NCBI GenBank assembly: GCA_024364735.1
Contig: JAGFNQ010000846.1
Coordinates: forward strand, 212,322-276,321
DNA length: 64,000 nucleotides
Origin: Boesenbergia rotunda
Lineage: Eukaryota; Streptophyta; Magnoliopsida; Zingiberales; Zingiberaceae
Direction of reading: 5' to 3'
In this document: positions 1 through 11,000 of the stretch, in pieces
How the letters are laid out: each line of letters starts with the position of its first letter
Numbering within the stretch: position 1 is the first letter of the stretch
Program-made: the position numbers and the translations under genes
Notes under the pieces: generated by a model
What the model saw: only the letters and a program-made list of their open reading frames with translations
Databases searched by the model: none
What the model was told of the DNA's origin: nothing

Positions 1-3
1 GAT

Positions 4-2226
4 GTGGAGAAACATCGAGGTAAAAGTATCAAGACACTACGATCAGATCGTGGTGGTGAGTACCTCTTTGGAGAGTTTACGACCTACCTATCAGAAGATG
101 GGTTTCAGTCCCAGCTAACTGCACCCGGTACACCCCAACAGAACGGAGTTGCAAAAGAAGGAATTGGACTCTTATGGGAATGGTTAGGTCAATGATGAGC
201 TATTCAGACTTACCTGATTCGTTCTAGGGATACGCTCTGGAAACGACAGCATACATACTAAACTTGGTCTCATCTAAGTCAGTCCCTCATACTCCCACAG
301 AACTGTGGACTGGGCGCAAGCTCAGTCTAGGACATGCTCGGATTTGGGGTAGTCCAGCACATGTGCTGAAGGGAGATACTGATAAGTTGGAATCTCGTAC
401 GGAGGTACGTCTGTTCGTAGGCTATCCTAGAGAAACTAAGGGTGGTCTGTTCTATAGTCCTAAGGATCAGAAGGTAATTGTTAGCACAAATGCCAGATTC
501 TTGGAAGAGAACTATGTGATGAACCATAAGCCAAAGAGTAGACTAGTGCTTGAAGAGTTAAGAGGGGAGGTTCCGACCTTAGGACCAATTGTACAAGAGG
601 ACACACCACAAGTCACTGCACCGCGTTTCACTGATGATACACAGGTGGTGCCTTGTCGCAGTGAGAGGGTTGTTAGACAGCCTGAGAGGTTCATGTTTTT
701 GGGAGAGTCTTCGGACTTGGTCTCTGGCAAACATGAACCGGATCCCTAGACCTATGACGAGGCCCTCCAAGATAAGAATGCAGATTCTTGGCAAAGGGCA
801 ATGAACTCTGAGATAGAATCAATGGATTCTAATCACGTCTGGGAGTTAGTAGAACCACCCAATGGTGTAAAAGCCATTGGATGTAAGTGGATCTTCAAGA
901 GAATGAGAGGATCAAACGGGAAGGTTGAGACCTTCAAAGCAAGGCTTGTTGCGAAAGGGTACACTCAGAAAGAGGGTATCGATTATGAGGAGACCTTTTC
1001 GCCGGTAGTCATGCTTAAGTCGATCCGGATTCTCTTATCTATTGCAGCTCATATGGACTATGAGGTATGGCAGATGGACGTCAAGACGGCTTTCCTTAAT
1101 GGAAGTCTTGAAGAGACCATCTACATGCAGCAACCAGAAGGGTTCATTGCAAAGGGCAAAGAGCATCTAGTGTGTAAGCTGAATCGGTCCATTTATGGAT
1201 TGAAACAAGCTTCAAGATCTTGAAACATCCGCTTTGATGAAGTAATCCAATCATATGGATTTACTCAAAGCCCGGATGAGTCATGTGTATACAAAAGATG
1301 TGACGGAAACATCGTGGTGTTTCTTGTACTTTACGTAGATGACATTTTGTTAATAGGCAACAATGTCAAAGTGTTATCAGACGTAAGGGTCTGGCTATCA
1401 AAGCAGTTTGATATAAAGGACTTGGGAGAAGCGAGACACATCCTTGGGATCAAGGTCATAAGGGATCGTCAGAAAAGGATGTTGTGCTTATCCCAAGCTT
1501 CATATGTTGACACTATCTTGTCTCGTTTTAGCATGGAAAACTCCAAGAAGGGTTTTCTACCCTTCAGGCATGGAGTTCCTCTATCCAAGGAAATGTGTCC
1601 GAAAACATCAAAGGAGATAGAGGAAATGAAGGCGGTTCTTTATGCTTCGGCAGTAGGAAGCCTCATGTATGCTATGTTGTGCACGAGACCTGATATCTGT
1701 TTTGCCATGGGCATGGTTAGCAGATATTAGAGTAACCATGGACAGGGACATTGGACTGCGGTAAAGCATATATTGAAATGCCTGAGACGGACTAGGGATT
1801 ATATGCTGGTTTACCGGGCAGACAAATTTGTCCCTGTGGGTTACACAGACTCAGATTTCAAGTCAGATAGGGACAAGAGTAAGTCTACCTCGGGGATTGT
1901 GCTTACTTTAGGAGGTGGAGTTATTGTCTGGAGGAGTGTCAAGCAGAAGTGTGTGGCGGACTCCACCATGGAAGCTGAATATGTGACAGCCTCAATGGCA
2001 GCCAAGGAAGCTGTATGGCTCAGAAACTTCATCATGGACTTGGATGTGATTCCTGGTTTGCCCAGATCTATCACAATCTTTTGCAATAACAGTGGTGCAG
2101 TTGCAAACTCGAAGGAACCACGAGCCCATAAGGCGAGTAAACACATAGAGCGCAAATACCACCTGATACGAGAAATCGTAAAGCGAGGAGAAGTGGTTCT
2201 CGCCAAAATTGCATCAGAGGACAACC
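4..2226 (+). pseudogene. Broken Copia pol: integrase, reverse transcriptase, RNase H
   Basis: Reading frames at 4-195 and 264-749 give the integrase core (LRSDRGGEY, with the second catalytic Asp) and its C-terminal part. 801-1223 gives the RT fingers and palm (WQMDVKTAFLNG, YGLKQASRS). 1314-1730 contains the RT catalytic motif YVDDILLIG and the connection segment ending CTRPDICFAMG. 1773-2226 is RNase H (GYTDSDF, EAEYV). Stops lie after 195, 749, 1223 (TGA where a Trp-like position is expected) and 1730. After residue EDN the RNase H frame is cut by the solo LTR at 2227, and its last ~35 codons resume at 4473. Certain as a Copia pol relic. Confidence 0.95.
2222..2226. repeat. TSD caacc, left copy
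   Basis: The 5 bases caacc directly precede the TGTTAG start of the solo LTR and recur at 4468-4472 after its CCCAACA end. This is the 5-bp duplication expected of an LTR-retrotransposon integrase. Confidence 0.93.
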
Positions 2227-4467
2227 TGTTAGTAATATAAGAGAAGTGTCCTAAGGCAATCGCCTTATGATTGTAATCATTTACTTTAATAAATGAATAA
2301 TTCACTATTTGAGTATACATGTTCGTGTATTTGATTGAGATCTTAAACTCATTTACTGAATGTCCGCAATACAATTCACAGCATGAGAGAATTTGTGATG
2401 AATTCACAACTAGTGATTATCTCTACATGTACAATTGTGAAGTATTGAAATTGTCCCTAGTCGATGAATTGATAAATACGGACACTATTAATTCTGTTGA
2501 GACTAGCATGGGTTATTCTCTAATCAGCTGATTCTCACTGGCTAGTGACATTGGGATGTCCGGAGATAAACATGAATGCTAGTTAAGGGAACTAGTTCAT
2601 TGGAGTGACTAGCTGTAAGACTTCATATGGTAATCTACATATGGATATGTCAATGAAGTTCTTACTGCAGCTTAAGTGCGATATTCCTTTGACTTGCGGT
2701 GTTCAAGTCATCTTGGTCATGAAGACTTATACTTTGACATCTTAAGCAAGCATCTCTAAGGAGGTGTGGACCCAGGATGATTGGGTATAAGCCGAAGTGC
2801 CCGAAGATGTTTGAACAGCCTACAAAGGATTCACCACTCCTTGCGAGGGGATGTACACCCAAGGCCTATCGTCGGATTGTTACTCGAAGCCTTTGGCCAG
2901 AGCATGACATGTTCAGAGTATGAATCTCTTAAATACATAAGAGTAATTAGAATCCGTAGGACGAGAGAACGTTACTTGGGCTAGGTGTGACGTAGTCAGC
3001 CTAGTGGGGACTGACACACATAGACCATGTCCTGAACCAAGTGGGTATAAGATGGTGAAGGGAATGAGGCACGATTCATTAAAGCTGCTGAAGGGTTTCA
3101 GAATAGTTTCTGAGGTCAACCGTTGATCTTTCGATTAATTGGGGATCATGATGTACTACTAGGCGCCACTCATGATCGTTCTATAATTGGTTAATTATAG
3201 ACGGCCAACATAAATCGAAAGCCTATTTAGTCACACGCACTACGAGTAGTCCGAGGAATTTAAAACGAGTTGAAAATTAGATTTTCCGATCAAGAGAGAT
3301 AAGTCGAATCTGAATTTTTCGGAGATGCATCGGAAGCATAAAATGTCTAAGTCTTTTGAAGACTTATTGAACGAATTAAATGAGTTTAATTCGTGAGATC
3401 GTGGCTTGGGTTTGGCCGGCCAAAGAGGGTCCCCACCCTCTTTGTTTGGCTGGCCACAATAAGAGGGAAGAACCAAATTATTTGGTTCAAATTTATAAAA
3501 TAAACCGCGCGTGGTTTGTCTTATAATATTATGGATAAAGAAATTTGTATAAAGAAATTTGTATAAAGAAATTTATATAAAGAAATTTATATAAAGAGAT
3601 TTATTTATCATGGAAATTAAAATAAACCTTGGAATGGTTTATTTTATTTTATAAAATCAATAATGGATTAATTTACGATGATAAAGAAATTTATATAAAG
3701 AAATTACTTTCCATAATAAAAGGGGAGACATGGTTGTTTTTATTATAAATTAAGTTATAATAAAAACTTGGCATAACGGAATAATTCATAGAAAAATTTA
3801 TAAGATAAATTTCTTATGAAAAATTTATTCCGTTAAGAGGAGACTTGGCGATTAAGAGGCTACTATATAAAGATACAAAGGCAAGGCGTGGAAATTAATC
3901 CAGGAGATCAAGGATTCTTGCCTAGCCTCTCTCCCTCTCCTTCTCTCCCTCTCCCTCTTCTAGTGCCACTGGCCCTAGAGCCCTCCCCCTTTGTCGTGAG
4001 CTTCCACCACCAAGAAGAAGCCGAAGCAGAAGAAGAAGCGGGCGTGACTCCTTCCTTCCTCCCGGAATCTTGATTCCGTTCTTCGTTTGGTGGTTAGTTT
4101 TTCATCTCTCTCTTGGTATTCTTGTCGTGCCTTTGGAGAATCTAGTAGTTCTTATCGGCACGAAACTCGTGGCTTTGCGAAGTCATCCCGAAGAAAACCC
4201 GGCGTGGACGCGAATAGAGGCGGAGCTTCCAAGGGACGCTACGGTTGGATCTCGTCCCTTTCTACGAGTTACGCGAGGTATTAAGTAAATTAGTTTACTT
4301 TCTGCAAAATTTTAAATATATGATCATGTCTCCACAACATAAGGTTGCATGCTAGATACGTGATTAAAATAATTTGAGAAATTATTTATGCTAAACCTTC
4401 CGCTGCACGTAATTAAATTTTAAAATTACGAACCCGTATCCATGTCAACATGCACCCGGTCCCAACA
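2227..4467 (+). mobile_element. Solo LTR of a second Copia family (Copia-2 LTR), inserted in Copia-1 RNase H
   Basis: This 2,241-bp segment starts TGTTAG, ends CCCAACA and is flanked by caacc/caacc. It is a near copy of the 5' LTR at 38057-40198, which is followed by a primer-binding site and gag, so its family is known. No internal region is present, so it is a solo LTR, the usual product of LTR-LTR recombination. It has a TATA box (tatataaa, 3864-3871) in the same orientation as the host element. At about 3412-3457 is an imperfect palindrome around ggccggccaaagaggg. ORFs within it (for example 3888-4073) are untranslated LTR sequence. Confidence 0.95.
3533..3604. repeat. AT-rich short tandem repeat, unit ~15 bp
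   Basis: Four to five successive units of the type aaagaaatttgtat lie in the U3 part of the solo LTR. The sister LTR at 38057 has only a reduced equivalent, so the array expanded after the copies diverged. Confidence 0.8.
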
Positions 4468-4472
4468 CAACC

Positions 4473-4578
4473 TGGCAGATCCATTCACTAAAGCTCTTCC
4501 AGCTAGAGCTTTTGATCGGCATGTGGAGGATATGGGAGTCAGATGTATGACAGTAATAGAGCAGCAATGTCTTTAAGT
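4473..4578 (+). pseudogene. C-terminal end of Copia-1 RNase H, detached by the solo LTR
   Basis: Immediately after the right TSD the frame reads ADPFTKALPARAF and ends at the stop at about 4576. ADPFTKAL is the conserved end of Copia RNase H. The frame continues the reading cut at 2226 once one TSD copy is discounted. This confirms that the LTR at 2227-4467 is an insertion and that the element was continuous before it. Confidence 0.92.
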
Positions 4579-4580
4579 AT

Positions 4581-4591
4581 AAGTGGGAGAT
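4581..4591 (+). other. Polypurine tract of Copia-1
   Basis: aagtgggagat abuts the TGTAAG start of the 3' LTR. This is the expected plus-strand priming site, and the same tract appears inverted at 16194-16204 in the minus-strand copy. Confidence 0.85.
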
Positions 4592-6432
4592 TGTAAGATG
4601 TGTATACTGAAAGACATGACTTTTATATATGAACATCTTTATTATGAAAAGAGAATCACAACTACACTAGGTGCCTGTTTATATTAGTGCATGCATGAAG
4701 TCCAATACTACGCATTGTAGATAACATGGAGTATGGTGACACACAGAAGATCGTGTTATCAGTTCCCTACCTAGTATAAGTAGAGACTCACAACCGAGAT
4801 GAAATTGGACAACCCATCGGGATGGTTGTAGTGTAGTTAGGTATGGTTGGTCTTGACCATAGAATTACACTAGTATGCTAGGAGCACATTGAGCAGGACC
4901 AAAACCCGAGGTTATCCAATTTGTACTGACTCAATAATTGGATAGGACTTCAGTTTATATTATGGAGTACGATCCCTTAATCCTGAAATAATAAGGGGCA
5001 TATATTATTCATTATTATTTCTTTGATTTACCAATGGGCGAGATCTATTCTGTTAGATCGATAGGCCCGGTAAGTTTGAAGATAATATTAATAATATGAT
5101 GTGATGTTGATTATTGACAGAATCTGTATCCTAGTTAGTCGGGATGATGATGCCCCCTTGATGAGCTCAAAAGGTTCATCGTGCTAAACCCTGCAGGTGG
5201 ATTTGATCCGGCGCGATGATAAGGTTGAGTGGTACTAATCAAGAATCCAGAAGTTAATTAATTTAAATTGTCAGTAATTTAATTAATTAACGGGCATTCG
5301 AGATCATAAACACGGGGGGATGGATGACTCATAATATGTGGAGCCCATATGAAAATATGGGGGTTGGTGAGGAAGTTCAATTAAGATCCTTTAGTGGAAT
5401 GGATCTTAATTAATGGATCGGGTTTAGATCCTTTAGTGGGCTAAGAACCAACTCCTCCTCTTGGTCCCTACCTTAGCCCTATAAATACCCTATGAGATCA
5501 AGAAACTAAGGCTTAATCCAATTAATCCAACCCCGAGCTTATTTTTTCCTCTCCTCTCCTTCTCTCTCCTAGGTCATGGCAACAAGAGTTTTTGGAACAC
5601 TTCTTTTCTCCTCCCTTCCTCAAGCTCACCGTGATCAAGCCCCACTAGACAAGAAGTGGAGAGTCTCCTCTCCTTTGTGGTGATCTTCGCTGAGAGAGAA
5701 AGAGGTCGGGTGGCCAGTAGGAGGCGCCGACGGGTCCTTGGCCGGCGGCGCTGCAAGGTGAGGAGGAGAGGACTTCTAGGCTTGAGTCAGGTAGGAAAGG
5801 AAGGAGATCATCTCCTTCATCCTCTTCTTAGCTTTCCTCTCAAGGTGTGATGCTGGTCCGGAGGCGGCTCCGGCGGTCGGCGGCGCAAAGGGAATGGGAA
5901 GGAGGCCGACAGCGCAAACCCTAGGGACTAGGGTTTTGGTCGGCTAGAAGATAGGATTACTTTGGAGCTCTTGGTGATCTTGGATTGCGGTAGATCGTCG
6001 CCCACATGACGTCCGTGAAGGGAGGGACATAAGATAGAAGACCGCGAGGTGATCGAGAAGGTATATCTTTCCCTATGCTCTTTTAATTAACCTTATGTCA
6101 ATTATGTGCTTGTCTTGTTCGTCTCATCATTTTTTGTTTGATAATTTATTATTTTGATTCCGAATCATGATGAATAAATTATTAACTAGACCCCGACCAT
6201 AAACACAAAAGTCGGCGATCAACTCGTCGCCTTTTCCACAGTCGAATGGTCGAGCAAATTACAAGGCCGATTTTGGTAATTGACTAAGTTGTAATTTGGA
6301 TCGTTCGATACGGCACGAGACGGTCGAAGGGAGACGGGTCTCCACTCAGATTAATTTTAATCAGTAGAAGTTGAGAGGTCTCTTGGATTGACCAGGTATT
6401 CGCTAAGGAAACCCGCCAAGCCATACCCAACA
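4592..6432 (+). repeat. 3' LTR of Copia-1
   Basis: 1,841 bp from TGTAAGATG to ..ACCCAACA. It matches, in inverse orientation, the LTRs at 14318-16193 and 21206-22784. A TATA box (ctataaata) lies at about 5479-5487, followed by a GC-rich, Cys/Arg-codon-like untranslated stretch (5570-6060). ORFs called in that stretch are accidental. The LTR ends at a CA and is followed by tgggt (6433-6437), which may be one TSD copy, but the partner is off-window. Confidence 0.93.
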
Positions 6433-6609
6433 TGGGTTGTGTCGGACCAAAGGGAAGAAGCTTTTCTTCTCCTCTCCATTGGGCGTGGAACCTGATCGAA
6501 GGGAGCATCACCAGGTGGTGTTCGGCGAGAGAGAAGGGCTGTGAAGGATCGCCAGCGGTGGCTTCTTCAAGGAGGTTGCAGCGCCAGCGCTAGGAGGAAA
6601 GACGAAGGA
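6433..6609. other. Purine-rich segment between Copia-1 and the Gypsy solo LTR
   Basis: About 175 bp that belongs neither to the Copia LTR nor to the Gypsy LTR. It continues at 13956-14317 across the insertion (TSD aagga at 6605-6609 and 13951-13955). Together the two parts are GA- and CT-rich with CGGCGA-like triplets, resembling untranslated leader or LTR sequence. No ORF with recognisable homology. Origin unassigned. Confidence 0.5.
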
Positions 6610-7109
6610 TGTAACGCCCGCCCTTCCCGCCTTACGGTGTAGGCGAGAGGCGGCGTTACGCGAACATAAATATATGCATATGGACATCTTAATGCAGCGG
6701 AATAATTTAAAACTTTATACATATGCGTTTAAACCATGCAATTATAACTTGAATCATGTTGACACATCTTAGCTATCATTCTTAAACATGGTTACATGGT
6801 AAACTTAGCATGGTCATAACCTAAAAGAAATAAGACATAACATGTGAGACATAACATGTGAGACATAATATTCTTGAACATGTTTGCATAAGTTGTTCTT
6901 TAGGAAAAACCATCATAAAGTATAGCATGAAACTAGAGTTGACAATGCAAAATATAAGAAGTTGTTCTTTAGGAAAACCATCATAAAGTATAGCATGAAA
7001 CTAAAGATGATAATGCAAATCATAAGACATATGACAATTATGAATAATAGGATCTTTTCTTTTTCTTTTGTCATGTTACTGTCACACACACACACACTAG
7101 TGGAAAAAA

Positions 7110-7445
7110 GGCTTTTAACACCAGTTATTTTCGACTTTTAACACCGGTTCCGGAACCGATGTTGATCCAGCCGGCATTGTAAGTATAGACTTTTAACACC
7201 GGTTAACAAACCGGTGTAATATATAGATTTAACATCGGTTAATAACCGTTGTTAAAAGTTCAATTATGAGGCGGGAAAGCCATTTTAGACACCGGTTATT
7301 TTAAATAACCGGCGTTCAAACATCATTTTTAACACCAGTTCTAGAAACAACCGGTGTTAAAACATCATTTTTAACACCGGTTCTGGAAACAACCGGTGTT
7401 AAAAATGATGTTTTAACACCGGTTCTAGAAACAACCGGTGTCAAA
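7110..7445. repeat. CACTA left subterminal repeats
   Basis: At least eight TTTTAACACCGGTT-type motifs, alternately direct and inverted, pair into hairpins such as aacaccggttctagaaac followed by aaccggtgtt. In CACTA elements such motifs are bound by the TNPA-type protein. Here the pairs are unusually regular. Confidence 0.9.
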
Positions 7446-8031
7446 AGTCTTAATTTTTTATATAAATTTCATATTTATTTTTATTTATAATTTTTCTAGA
7501 CATATAAAAGAACACAATAATATAATAGTTTATTCATAATCAATAACACACCATGAATTAAGTAAATGCAACATCCAATTAGTTTCAAAAACAAAACAAT
7601 CCATGTATTTTACAACTATCCATTTTTCTTTCAACAAAAGCAAAATGTAAATCAAATAACACATTATACTCCTACTCGCTATGTGATTTTCCAAGCAAAG
7701 ACAATGTAGAACCTTGCCACACGAGTTTGCAAGTAAACGGTCTAGTCCAAGATCAAATAGTGAGGAGTACGTTGCAGAACTTCGACCAGCTTAGCATTCC
7801 ATCTCTTATAAGCGTCTTGCATATTTCCATACAGTACTTGAGTCAAGCTTGAATTTCTTTTCATGCTTTGGTGTGCAGTGGCTACCAGTCGATTGCGAAG
7901 CAACTGTGAGAAAATTCCAATGAAAAAATATCAAATAATGCTACGGAGAGAGAAGCAATATAATCAATCATTAATTAGTAATACTGCAAGCTGTCAAAAT
8001 TAGCAACCTCTAACTTTTACATTAAACTATC
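7445..8031 (-). other. CACTA internal sequence and probable 3' untranslated exon
   Basis: AT-rich sequence downstream (on the minus strand) of the Ulp1-like stop codon. A CTCACAG acceptor-like site at about 7906-7912 precedes a 170-bp stretch that stays open in one frame, but I recognise no domain in it. The rest shows no coding signal. Confidence 0.4.
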
Positions 8032-9020
8032 CTAAACTTTTACATTGCCAACCTCTAACAAATAAGTTGCCCAACATCTTTTGATGTCATCAATCTCATC
8101 TTCGGAGAATGGATCCTTATTTGTGAATCTCTGCAAGGTACATTTATATAAAAAATAGCTTATCAACTCAACCAGACATAATTAAATCTATAAAATTAAA
8201 AAAACTTCAATTACCTTGTCCCATGAATCAACTATGATCGCCGAGACAATGTTGAGCATATGTCTCATTACATAATATCCACACTCTGTATTGCCAGTTT
8301 GTTTTTGGCACTACAAATAAATATCAAAATGACACATTAGCAGAAAAGGATAAATCAGTTACAAAGTCATGCTAATTTTTCATTATAGTAACCAATATCT
8401 CAAGCATGCACATAGAGGAGCTTGCATACCAAAAGACATCAAATAATAAAGAACGCATAGCACTATGATAAAAAAATATAATAAATGGCAACAAATAAAC
8501 CAAATTTATCTATGAAAAAAATGCTTATAGATCATAGTTGTATAAAAACTTGACATTTAACTACTTACACGTAGTTCCTTCCATATAGGCATTCTAAAAG
8601 CTCCCAAGTGTTTGCCTTTCATCGTATGCCAAGAACGCATAGCACTGTGATAAAAAAATATAATAAATGGCAACAAATCAACCAAATATATCTATGAAAA
8701 AATTGCTTATAAATCATAGTTGTAGAAAAACATATCATAGAGCGAATGATAATAACTTACCTATTAATAATTGTTTTGATATCTTTATTCGCTTTATTCC
8801 ACAGTGAGCAGAGAAAGATGACAACATTTTGCTTAGGACAAATAATTATCAACTGCCAATGGGCCCTGCAAGTTGGATAATAATTAGTCAAAATCACAAC
8901 TAAACTTCTAAGTCACTTGAAAATATTCACGTACATATGATAATACGGTGCAAGGTAACACTCTTTTCCTTCAATTATCCTACTATGAATGTAGTTTTGA
9001 ATGTCCATTGGACGATTCCC
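8032..9020 (-). pseudogene. Ulp1-like (C48) cysteine peptidase C-terminal exons carried by the CACTA
   Basis: Five minus-strand exons can be laid out with GT-AG boundaries. They are about 9020-8935 (ends ECYLAPYYH), 8865-8761 (begins with the catalytic-His context AHWQLIIICPK), 8644-8569, 8310-8215 (catalytic-Cys context TECGYYVMRHM) and 8130-8032 (TAG stop). Codon phase is consistent across all four junctions. The His motif HWQL and the ECGYYVM motif are those of the Ulp1/SENP peptidases often carried by plant CACTA elements; such enzymes cleave SUMO conjugates. The N-terminal part is not found and an in-frame stop lies just upstream of about 9020, so this is a fragment rather than a proven gene. 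Confidence 0.8.
8451..8735. repeat. Tandem duplication, period ~182 bp, spanning a Ulp1 exon edge
   Basis: gaacgcatagcac followed by ~95 bp of AT-rich intron sequence occurs at 8451 and again at 8633 with few differences. The duplication copied the first bases of one Ulp1-like exon plus the adjacent intron, giving a second unused acceptor-side copy. Confidence 0.85.
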
Positions 9021-9695
9021 TATTTTTCATCCTATTTTACCCTTTCAATTTCAAGATTCCTTTCAAAACTTACTTCTGTCAATTTCTGCAAACTAATTTC
9101 CAGAGTAGATTACAGCATGAACTTTACTTAGAATTAGCTTGTCGGAGTTCCTTTGCACCTAATTTCAGTTTGCAATATCTGTCAACCTAATGGCGCGTAA
9201 ATGTAAGTGAACACTACTGTAAGACCTAAATTTTTAAGAAAAACTTCAATAGTAAGTACTCAAGCTTGATTCTCAAGCTTGATTAAGTGTCCTGAGACTA
9301 GCAGGTAAATAATCCAACCAAATTTAGATTGATAGATGTACATGAAATCGACTAGCAACCATGCAAGTTAGAGTTCTTAAGGCAAAGTGATGGGGCAAAC
9401 TGACCATTATCTTAAAATTGGTAGCCTGAACAAAGAACCAAATTAATTTCAGTGTAAATGGTAGATACTGACTACAACTCTTGAGTAAGTGAATGATTAT
9501 TCAGCTCATGTAGAACAATTTCACTATCAGAGAGAGTTTCCAGATAAGTAAAGTCAATCAAGAAGTAACTGCAACAACAGAGAAATTACCCTTCTAGTTG
9601 AATTAAGCATACATCAAAATATCCCCTCTATAAAAGAAACCTAAACGTTAGTAATCAGTGGATTCCACTTATGGATACGTATAAAAGCAACTGAC
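9021..9695 (-). other. CACTA internal spacer between the Ulp1 and MYB exons
   Basis: About 675 bp without a convincing domain on either strand. The 64- and 80-codon plus-strand ORFs here overlap each other and the Ulp1 exon antisense, and look accidental. Further small exons linking the two gene pieces cannot be excluded. Confidence 0.4.
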
Positions 9696-10199
9696 CTTGG
9701 TGAAGAACTTTTGTGCATGACTCCTAATTTGCACTGCCGTCTTTGTGCTAATATGTTCTGTAACAAGCCCCATAAACCAAGAAAAAAAGTTGATAGATTA
9801 ATCTGTGATGAATTTCCACTTACTGCTACAAATAAAAAGCAATGTTTTTGTTATTCTTTCTACTTGATCTGTGGCAGTTAGGACAGTGTAAACTCGGCTT
9901 TGAAAAAAAAATATATTCAGGGGAGAAAAGGCTATATTCAGTAAAATGCCATCATCATCAAATATCCACGAACCTTCAATGCGTTGCCATGCTCTCCCAT
10001 AGAGTTTCAAAGTTTCAAGAAAGCGGGTGTGCTCTTCCTGAGTCCACTTCTCCCTTTGCTTAGTGATCGTATAAGGCTTCCTTTTCTACATGACAAGACC
10101 TTTATGCATATATTCAAAGGGGGGGAAAAAATACAAATTGAGACGTCTGTGATCCCAGACCTTAATAACACCCAACTCTTCATCGGAATTCCCTTCCAT
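9696..10199 (-). pseudogene. Captured REVEILLE/LHY-type SHAQKYF MYB gene fragment
   Basis: On the minus strand the exon 10085-9974 encodes KRKPYTITKQREKWT, then a MYB helix region ending LKLYGRAWQRIE. It is joined through a 216-bp GT-AG intron to the 62-bp exon 9757-9696, which encodes the STKTAVQIRSHAQKFF block. Together these are the single MYB repeat of the CCA1/LHY/REVEILLE clock transcription factors, with the SHAQKFF signature complete. A possible first coding exon (ATG at 10199, 13 codons, ending in phase 0 at 10161) lies upstream. The conserved proline-rich region normally following the MYB repeat is absent. Position inside the CACTA and the lack of the rest of the gene indicate transduplication. 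DNA binding by the fragment is possible but unproven. Confidence 0.88.
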
Positions 10200-10735
10200 A
10201 CTCTTATCTCGAATCGATGAAGCAGCGCGAAGAGAAGGGAACAAGTATAGCTCAGCGGGACTTCAGCCGTGGAATAAAAAGCAAATCCACCCTCAACATC
10301 TCCAACCAGATGCTCGATTTGGAGCAGCAGGTATCTCACTAAAGCCACATCGCCGTCATCTAACAGCACACAAAAAGAACTCCGAAATAAGAGGAAATAA
10401 AGTGGCTTACCTCCTGATCCCAATCAGTCCAGTCGCCTTGATCTACACCCAAAGAGAAAACAAGAGATCAACAACAAAAGAGACGCCGACAACTGGAACC
10501 CTTGGTAGCAGAAGCTCGAAAACCACCTCAGGCGACGTTGGCAAAGCTCAGAGAAGACGGCGCGAGTCGAGAAGCGGTGCGTCGGTGCGAGTCGAGAAGA
10601 CGAGGCGACGGCGGCTGAGAAATCGTGAATTCGATTAAAAAGTAGGTTTAATACTTTAATTAATATTTTAACTTTTAACTTTTAAGTTTTAATTTTTACC
10701 GTTTTTTATCTTTTAATTTTTTGTTTTTTACTTTT
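10200..10735. other. CACTA internal sequence upstream of the MYB fragment
   Basis: Could be a captured 5' untranslated region and promoter of the MYB gene (GC-richer from 10400 to 10620, then AT-rich). The overlapping ORFs at 10007-10423 (minus) and 10402-10638 (plus) have no recognisable domain and are probably chance. Confidence 0.4.
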
Positions 10736-11000
10736 TTAGCACGGTTATTTACAAAACAATAGTCAAATATATTTTTAACACCGGTTGTTAAAAGAACCGG
10801 TGTTAAAAGTATTTTAAAGTTCAAATAATTATAACATATGACCTCGGTTATTTATAAAACCGTAGTTAAATATATTTTTAACACCGGTTGTTAAAAGAAC
10901 CGGTGTTAAAAGTATTTTAAAGTTCAAATAATTACAAAAATGCCACCGCCTTTTTTTTTAACACCGGTTTTAATACAACCGGTGTTAAAAGCCGTTGTTA
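10735..11000. repeat. CACTA right subterminal repeats
   Basis: Three near-identical ~120-bp units, each holding TTTTTAACACCGGTTGTTAA followed by an inverted ACCGGTGTTAAAAG, mirror the left subterminal region and lead into the TACTAGTG terminus. Confidence 0.9.

Larger units (their letters stand above)
1..6432 (+). mobile_element. Ty1/Copia LTR retrotransposon, 5'-truncated by window edge (Copia-1)
   Basis: The window opens inside the integrase of a Copia element and runs through reverse transcriptase and RNase H to a polypurine tract (4581-4591) and a 3' LTR (4592-6432). The order integrase before RT identifies Ty1/Copia. The body is broken by a solo LTR of another family at 2227-4467. Several stops and frameshifts split the polyprotein, so it cannot be functional. 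Its closest relative in the window is the minus-strand element at 14318-22784, with matching domains and LTR. The 5' LTR, gag and protease lie outside the window, so neither its TSD nor its age can be tested here. Confidence 0.93.

Noticed and set aside
9696..10199. Intact REVEILLE gene
   Set aside because: Only the MYB repeat exons are present, all inside CACTA termini; downstream conserved regions are missing.
10007..10423. 138-codon minus-strand ORF in the CACTA
   Set aside because: It is out of frame with the MYB exon it overlaps and has no recognisable motif.
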